From Oscillospiraceae bacterium (lineage in GTDB: Bacteria > Bacillota > Clostridia > Christensenellales > Aristaeellaceae), in the NCBI GenBank assembly GCA_031266295.1, contig JAISBH010000116.1, positions 1 to 5,839 on the forward strand: a stretch of 5,839 bases of DNA, read 5' to 3'. The position numbers and the translations under genes were made by a program. Positions 1 through 5,839 of this stretch are shown in pieces. Position 1 is the stretch's first letter, and each line of letters begins with the position of its first letter. The notes beneath the pieces were generated by a model. The model was not told where the DNA came from. It ran no database searches and saw only the letters and a program-made list of their open reading frames with translations.

Positions 1-37
1 GACAGAGGGGGTTCCCCCACGTGCCGCAGCGACAGAG
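1..37. repeat. Dispersed GC-rich repeat, left copies (partial)
   Basis: Positions 1-17 (gacagagggggttcccc) are the exact reverse complement of 5732-5748. Positions 24-37 (ccgcagcgacagag) are the exact reverse complement of 5742-5755. The word gacagag therefore occurs twice here, at 1-7 and 31-37, in the same orientation. This suggests two partial repeat units arranged head to tail, the first cut by the window edge. No coding potential is visible. The family resembles short palindromic repeats common between genes in gut Clostridia, but that comparison is from memory. The repeat occupies most of the space where a uvrB promoter would be expected, so the promoter lies further upstream or partly inside the repeat. 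Confidence 0.8.
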
Positions 38-55
38 AAGACCCTCACGCAACTG

Positions 56-62
56 AAGGAGG
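56..62 (+). promoter_or_regulatory. Ribosome binding site of uvrB
   Basis: A full AAGGAGG Shine-Dalgarno sequence lies 6 nt before the ATG at 69. It fixes that ATG as the start of uvrB. No convincing -10/-35 pair and no GAAC-N4-GTTC type LexA/DinR operator is visible in the 68 nt upstream that the window contains. Confidence 0.9.
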
Positions 63-68
63 CGCACC

Positions 69-2114
<2,046 letters not shown>

Positions 2115-2115
2115 G

Positions 2116-4947
2116 ATGATAGACGCCCTGACCGTGCGCGGTGCGCGCGAGCACAACCTGAAGAACGTCAGCCTCACGATACCGCGCAATAAACTGGTCG
2201 TGTTCACAGGATTGTCCGGCAGTGGAAAATCCTCGCTGGCGTTCGACACGATATACGCGGAGGGGCAGCGGCGCTACGTCGAATCGTTGTCCTCTTACGC
2301 GCGGCAGTTCCTCGGCCAGATGGAGAAGCCGGACGTCGACGGCATCGAGGGTCTGTCGCCCGCCATCTCGATCGATCAAAAGACGACCAGCCGCAACCCG
2401 CGATCCACGGTCGGTACCGTCACGGAGGTCAACGATTACTTAAGGTTGCTGTACGCGCGCATAGGCGTTCCCCATTGCCCGAAGTGCGGCCGCGAGATCG
2501 CGCAGCAGTCGGTCGATCAGATGGTCGATCAGATCACTGCCCTGCCCGATGGAACGCGCCTGACCATATACGCGCCGCTGATAAGGAAGCGCAAGGGCGA
2601 GCACGTCAAACTGTTGGACGACCTGCGCAAGGACGGATACGTCCGCGTCCGCGTCGACGGAATACTATACGAAATGGACGAAACGCCCGCGCTGGATAAG
2701 CAGAAGAACCATACGATCGACGCCGTCGTCGATCGTATCGTCAATAAACCCGGCGTGCAGTCCCGTTTAACGGATTCGCTGGAGAACGCGCTGAGGCTGT
2801 CAGGCGGTCTGGCGCTGGTTGACGCGGGCGACATTGGCGAGACATTATACTCCCAGAACTACGCCTGCCCGGAGTGCGGCGTCAGCATTGAGGAACTGAC
2901 CCCGCGCATGTTCTCGTTCAACAGTCCGTTCGGCGCGTGCCCGACGTGCACGGGCCTGGGCACATTGCGCCGGATCGACCCGGACGCGGTGATAAAGGAT
3001 CGCTCGCTTAGCCTGCGTCAAGGCGCGATCTCGGCCAGCGGCTGGAACAATGCCCGCGACGAGGACAGCATAGCGGCCATCTTCATCGAGTCGCTGGCCC
3101 GGCACTATGGCTTCTCAATGGACGCGCCCGTACGAGAGCTTCCAGAATCCGTGCTGAACATCCTCCTGTACGGTACGAACGGCGAGAAGGTGCGCATCTC
3201 GTACCAGCGCGACCATGGCGGCGGATCGTACATGGCTCCGTTCGAGGGCGTCATAAACAACCTGGAACGCCGCTACAAGGAGACTTCGTCGGATGCGATG
3301 AAGGAAACGCTTGAGTCGATGATGGTTGAACTGCCTTGCCCCGACTGCGGCGGCCAGCGGCTCAAGCCAGAGACGCTGGCCGTGACGGTTGGGGGGCGTT
3401 CGATCGCGGCGGTGTCGGAAGATTCAGTCGTTGGCGCGCGCGCGTTCTTTGCGAACCTGCGGCTGTCAGCGCAGCATCAGCGCATTGCCGAACTCATATT
3501 GAAGGAGATCAAGTCCCGCCTAGGTTTCCTCGCCAACGTGGGATTGTCGTATCTGACGCTCTCGCGCGCGGCGGGTACGCTCTCAGGCGGCGAGGCGCAG
3601 CGTATAAGGCTCGCCACGCAGATCGGCTCCAGCCTCGTCGGCGTGCTCTACATATTGGACGAGCCGTCCATAGGCCTGCATCAGCGCGATAACGAGAAGC
3701 TACTCACCGCGCTGAAGGGACTGCGCAACCTGGGTAACTCGCTGATCGTCGTCGAACATGACGAGGAGACGATGTATGCGGCGGATCACATAGTGGACAT
3801 CGGCCCTGGCGCGGGCGCGCACGGCGGGCAGATAATCGCGCAGGGTACGGTCGAAGAGATCATGCGCAACCCGGACTCGCTGACAGGGCGTTATCTTAGC
3901 GGCGAACTGAGCATCCCCATACCGGGCAAGCGGCGCAAACCGACGGGTCAATTGACCATTCGCCAGGCGCGCGCCAACAACCTGACCGGCTTCGACGCAA
4001 AGATACCGCTGGGGGTGTTCGTGTGCGTGACGGGGGTATCGGGCAGCGGCAAGTCCTCGTTAGTCAATGAGATACTGTTCAAGGCGCTGTCGCGCGACCT
4101 GAACCGCTCGAAGGCGCGGCCCGGCTTGCACGGCGGCATCGACGGCTTGTCGCAGCTAGATAAGATCATCGCGATAGACCAATCGCCAATCGGGCGCACC
4201 CCTCGATCGAATCCCGCCACATATACAGGCGTGTTCGACGCGATCCGCAGGGTATTCGCCGCGACGAACGAGGCGAAGGCGCGCGGGTATAAGGAGAATC
4301 GATTCTCGTTCAACGTGAAGGGCGGACGCTGCGAGGCTTGCGGCGGCGACGGTATCCTAAAGATTGAGATGCATTTCCTGCCGGATATATATGTGCCGTG
4401 CGAGGTGTGCAAGGGTAAGCGATACAACCGCGAGACGCTTGAGGTCAAGTATCGGGACAAGAGTATATTCGACGTGCTGGACATGACGGTCGAGGATTCG
4501 CTGTCGTTCTTCGAGCATCACAACTCCATCATGCAGGTGCTGCGCACGCTGTACGATGTAGGGTTGGGGTACATAAAGCTGGGACAGCCGTCCACGACGC
4601 TCTCGGGCGGCGAGGCGCAGCGCGTCAAGCTGGCGACCGAACTTAGCCGCCGCGCGACTGGACGGACGATATACGTGCTTGACGAGCCGACGACAGGCTT
4701 GCACATCGCGGACGTGGCGCGGCTGATCGACGTGCTGCAGCGGTTGACCGATCAAGGCAACTCTGTGGTTGTGATAGAACACAACCTGGATGTGATTAAG
4801 TCGGCGGATTACTGTATCGACATGGGTCCGGAGGGTGGTACGGGCGGCGGCAGGATTATCGCCGAAGGCACGCCGGAGGAGTTGTGCGGTATATCTTCCA
4901 GCTATACCGGACAGTTTCTGCGCAAGGCGCTAGAACCGAAGGCGTAG
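2116..4947 (+). CDS. uvrA: UvrABC excinuclease subunit A (UvrA)
   Basis: UvrA is the dimeric ABC-type ATPase that finds bulky or helix-distorting DNA damage and loads UvrB onto it. The product is 943 residues, essentially the standard length. Both ATPase halves are complete. Half I has Walker A GLSGSGKS (32-39), signature LSGGEAQR (489-496), Walker B ending ILDEPSIGLH (D515, E516) and H-loop His548. Half II has Walker A GVSGSGKS (640-647), signature LSGGEAQR (829-836), Walker B VLDEPTTGLH (D856, E857) and H-loop His889. Cysteine pairs: C251/C254 with C275/C278 in the insertion domain; C739/C742 with C762/C765 as the C-terminal zinc finger, with the same C-X2-C-X19-C-X2-C spacing as the E. coli DNA-binding finger; and C121/C124 plus C408/C411, which probably form a further zinc module as in Gram-positive UvrA. 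It is encoded 1 nt after uvrB, as one unit. This is a canonical UvrA rather than a drug-resistance paralogue, judged by its length, intact zinc fingers and uvrB linkage. Confidence 0.98.
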   Translation: MIDALTVRGAREHNLKNVSLTIPRNKLVVFTGLSGSGKSSLAFDTIYAEGQRRYVESLSSYARQFLGQMEKPDVDGIEGLSPAISIDQKTTSRNPRSTVGTVTEVNDYLRLLYARIGVPHCPKCGREIAQQSVDQMVDQITALPDGTRLTIYAPLIRKRKGEHVKLLDDLRKDGYVRVRVDGILYEMDETPALDKQKNHTIDAVVDRIVNKPGVQSRLTDSLENALRLSGGLALVDAGDIGETLYSQNYACPECGVSIEELTPRMFSFNSPFGACPTCTGLGTLRRIDPDAVIKDRSLSLRQGAISASGWNNARDEDSIAAIFIESLARHYGFSMDAPVRELPESVLNILLYGTNGEKVRISYQRDHGGGSYMAPFEGVINNLERRYKETSSDAMKETLESMMVELPCPDCGGQRLKPETLAVTVGGRSIAAVSEDSVVGARAFFANLRLSAQHQRIAELILKEIKSRLGFLANVGLSYLTLSRAAGTLSGGEAQRIRLATQIGSSLVGVLYILDEPSIGLHQRDNEKLLTALKGLRNLGNSLIVVEHDEETMYAADHIVDIGPGAGAHGGQIIAQGTVEEIMRNPDSLTGRYLSGELSIPIPGKRRKPTGQLTIRQARANNLTGFDAKIPLGVFVCVTGVSGSGKSSLVNEILFKALSRDLNRSKARPGLHGGIDGLSQLDKIIAIDQSPIGRTPRSNPATYTGVFDAIRRVFAATNEAKARGYKENRFSFNVKGGRCEACGGDGILKIEMHFLPDIYVPCEVCKGKRYNRETLEVKYRDKSIFDVLDMTVEDSLSFFEHHNSIMQVLRTLYDVGLGYIKLGQPSTTLSGGEAQRVKLATELSRRATGRTIYVLDEPTTGLHIADVARLIDVLQRLTDQGNSVVVIEHNLDVIKSADYCIDMGPEGGTGGGRIIAEGTPEELCGISSSYTGQFLRKALEPKA

Positions 4948-4997
4948 CGGCGGTATGGCTGCTAGATTACAACATATTTGTGTATCAGGAGCGATTT
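4948..4997. other. Short intergenic gap between uvrA and the thioesterase gene
   Basis: These 50 nt are visibly richer in A and T than the flanking genes, especially about 4964-4986. They hold no hairpin with a T-tract that would end transcription after uvrA, so read-through into the next gene is possible. The AT-rich stretch could contain a weak promoter, but I cannot name a convincing -35/-10 pair. Confidence 0.5.
4987..4991 (+). promoter_or_regulatory. Ribosome binding site of the thioesterase gene
   Basis: AGGAG stands 6 nt before the ATG at 4998. It decides the start: the same frame is open back to an ATG at 4884, but that one lies inside uvrA, has no good ribosome binding site, and would add residues that do not look like the family's N-terminus. 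Confidence 0.85.
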
Positions 4998-5729
4998 ATG
5001 CCAAATTACTTCCAACTGGAAGCTACTGTCTCTCCCGATCAATGTGGCGCCGACCATATCATGCGTCCTGACGCGTGGTTCCAGTTCTTTCAATGGGTCA
5101 GCGGCGAGCATAGCCGCGAGATGCGATGCGACCGTGATGGCGATCTGCCGGAACCGATAATATGGGTGTTGTTAGGTGCGCACGCTGAGTGGCGTTCGCA
5201 GGCGCGTTGCGGAGACGCGCTGCACGTGGACACCGCTCCAGCCGCGAATGCGCACGGGATGTATCAGCGCCGCATTATTGTTACGAACAATGACGGTTCA
5301 GCCGTCGCGGCCAGCGTAGGGTACTGGACGCTGATGGATCGCGTAACACGCCGCATAACGCGCAGCGACATGGTTCAGCGCAGACACGAGGAAGAGCAGA
5401 TAGGGCATGGGATTAGACCAACGCCGTTCGAGCCGCTGACGGGCGCGCGTGTCGATGGGTGGTCGTACACGCCCGGCGATATCGATATAGACGAAAACGG
5501 GCATGTCAATAACGCGAGGTACGTCGCTTGGATGGATTCCGCGCTGAGGGAATCGACGGGCATACCGACCGCGCTGCAGTCGCTGGATGTGTGGTACGCG
5601 GCCGAGGTCATGCCGGGCGAGGCGTTGACGGGTTGGCTTGCGCGATTGGAGGACGGGCAGTTCACGTTTGAGGTGTTCCGGCGAGAGAATGAAAAGGCGT
5701 GCTTCACTGCGTCAGGGGTGCTGATGTAG
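4998..5729 (+). CDS. Acyl-ACP thioesterase family protein (FatA/FatB-like, double hotdog)
   Basis: The 243-residue product looks like a bacterial acyl-[acyl-carrier-protein] thioesterase, which would hydrolyse acyl-ACP in the cytoplasm and release free fatty acids from type II fatty acid synthesis. The best evidence is DENGHVNNARYVAWMDSAL from residue 165: it matches the second hotdog's conserved D-x-N-x-H-V-N-N block, with D165, N167 and H169 at the places of the catalytic Asp, Asn and His of plant FatB. E203, in the AAEVMPGE segment, fits the position of the catalytic-region Glu; the next residue is Val where plant enzymes have Cys, and I recall that Cys varies in bacterial relatives. The first hotdog, about residues 5-130, is weakly conserved by eye, with a helix-like stretch DAWFQFFQWVSGEHSREM. 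Length is normal for a two-hotdog bacterial member, and no signal peptide or membrane segment is seen. It follows uvrA by 50 nt on the same strand, but no functional link to repair is evident. Substrate chain length cannot be read from the sequence. A different acyl-CoA/ACP hotdog hydrolase is the main alternative. Confidence 0.82.
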   Translation: MPNYFQLEATVSPDQCGADHIMRPDAWFQFFQWVSGEHSREMRCDRDGDLPEPIIWVLLGAHAEWRSQARCGDALHVDTAPAANAHGMYQRRIIVTNNDGSAVAASVGYWTLMDRVTRRITRSDMVQRRHEEEQIGHGIRPTPFEPLTGARVDGWSYTPGDIDIDENGHVNNARYVAWMDSALRESTGIPTALQSLDVWYAAEVMPGEALTGWLARLEDGQFTFEVFRRENEKACFTASGVLM

Positions 5730-5764
5730 GCGGGGAACCCCCTCTGTCGCTGCGGAGATAGGTA

Positions 5765-5783
5765 AGAATCCCTTCGGGATTCT
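5765..5783. other. Perfect hairpin inside the right repeat
   Basis: AGAATCCC (5765-5772) pairs perfectly with GGGATTCT (5776-5783) across a TTC loop, giving an 8-bp stem. It lies 35 nt after the thioesterase stop and could slow or end transcription, but it is followed by GCGGATA rather than a T-tract, so it is not a classical intrinsic terminator. Confidence 0.75.
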
Positions 5784-5816
5784 GCGGATACGCGCCCGCT
5801 TCGCGCTGCGCGCCGC
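5784..5816. other. Second, longer GC-rich hairpin inside the right repeat
   Basis: GCGG (5784-5787) pairs with CCGC (5813-5816), then CGCGC (5791-5795) with GCGCG (5808-5812), then CGC (5797-5799) with GCG (5803-5805) around a TTC loop. The stem is interrupted by an ATA bulge (5788-5790) and a small C against CT internal loop. It stands immediately next to the first hairpin and uses the same TTC loop. Confidence 0.7.
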
Positions 5817-5839
5817 CACATCTCCCCCTAGGGGGGCGA

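Larger units (their letters stand above)
5731..5839. repeat. Dispersed GC-rich structured repeat, right copy (runs off the window)
   Basis: This begins 1 nt after the thioesterase stop codon. Its first part (5732-5755) is the inverted match of the left-end repeats. The rest contains nested complementarity: GGAGAT (5754-5759) pairs with ATCTCC (5820-5825) and encloses two hairpins described separately. Near the edge is a perfect 12-bp palindrome, CCCCCTAGGGGG (5824-5835), whose C/G runs echo the ggggttcccc-like boundary at the other end. No coding potential is seen. It could be a small non-autonomous mobile repeat or a repeated extragenic palindrome; it carries no transposase and I see no target-site duplication. 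Confidence 0.82.

Noticed and set aside
2511..2534. A perfect 12-bp tandem duplication (ggtcgatcagat twice) in uvrA
   Set aside because: It encodes a VDQMVDQI stretch in frame, fits the protein around it and has only two units, so it is probably coincidence of codon use rather than a functional repeat.
3948..4484. A 178-codon minus-strand open frame opposite uvrA
   Set aside because: It overlaps the second ATPase half of uvrA, with Walker A and the zinc finger intact on the + strand, and shows no family motif of its own.
4884..4997. An upstream ATG extending the thioesterase by 38 residues into uvrA
   Set aside because: The ATG at 4998 has a well-placed AGGAG and gives a family-like length, while the extension overlaps the conserved uvrA end by 64 nt.
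5765..5783. Intrinsic transcription terminator after the thioesterase gene
   Set aside because: The stem is good but no T-tract follows on either strand, and the hairpin is part of the repeat that also flanks the other end of the window.

Overview
The window is a compact bacterial segment, GC-rich by eye, with three complete genes on the + strand: uvrB (69-2114), uvrA (2116-4947) and an acyl-ACP thioesterase family gene (4998-5729). The minus strand holds no credible gene. The uvrB-uvrA order with a 1-nt gap, strong AGGAGG-type ribosome binding sites, a UvrA with three apparent Cys-pair zinc modules, and a FatA/FatB-like bacterial thioesterase all point to a Gram-positive, Firmicutes/Clostridia-type organism. 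The GC-rich palindromic repeats at both ends resemble those scattered through many gut Clostridia genomes; that placement is from memory and is tentative. The ATA isoleucine codon is strikingly common for such GC-rich DNA.

Layout: positions 1-37 hold pieces of a dispersed repeat in one orientation, followed by about 30 nt carrying the uvrB ribosome binding site. uvrB and uvrA form a tight, probably translationally coupled pair encoding the damage-recognition and helicase-loading half of nucleotide excision repair. The nuclease gene uvrC and the helicase gene uvrD are not in the window. After 50 nt comes the thioesterase gene, which has its own ribosome binding site and may be a read-through passenger or have its own promoter. 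From about 5731 to the window end there is a structured GC-rich repeat in the opposite orientation to the left copy, continuing past the edge.

The genes are ordinary housekeeping types with intact motifs; I see no defence system, mobile-element gene, CRISPR array or RNA gene. The most interesting signal is non-coding: inverted copies of one repeat family bracket the three genes, and the right copy can fold into a branched set of hairpins. Both window ends fall inside this repeat, which is what would be expected if this is a short contig broken at repeats.
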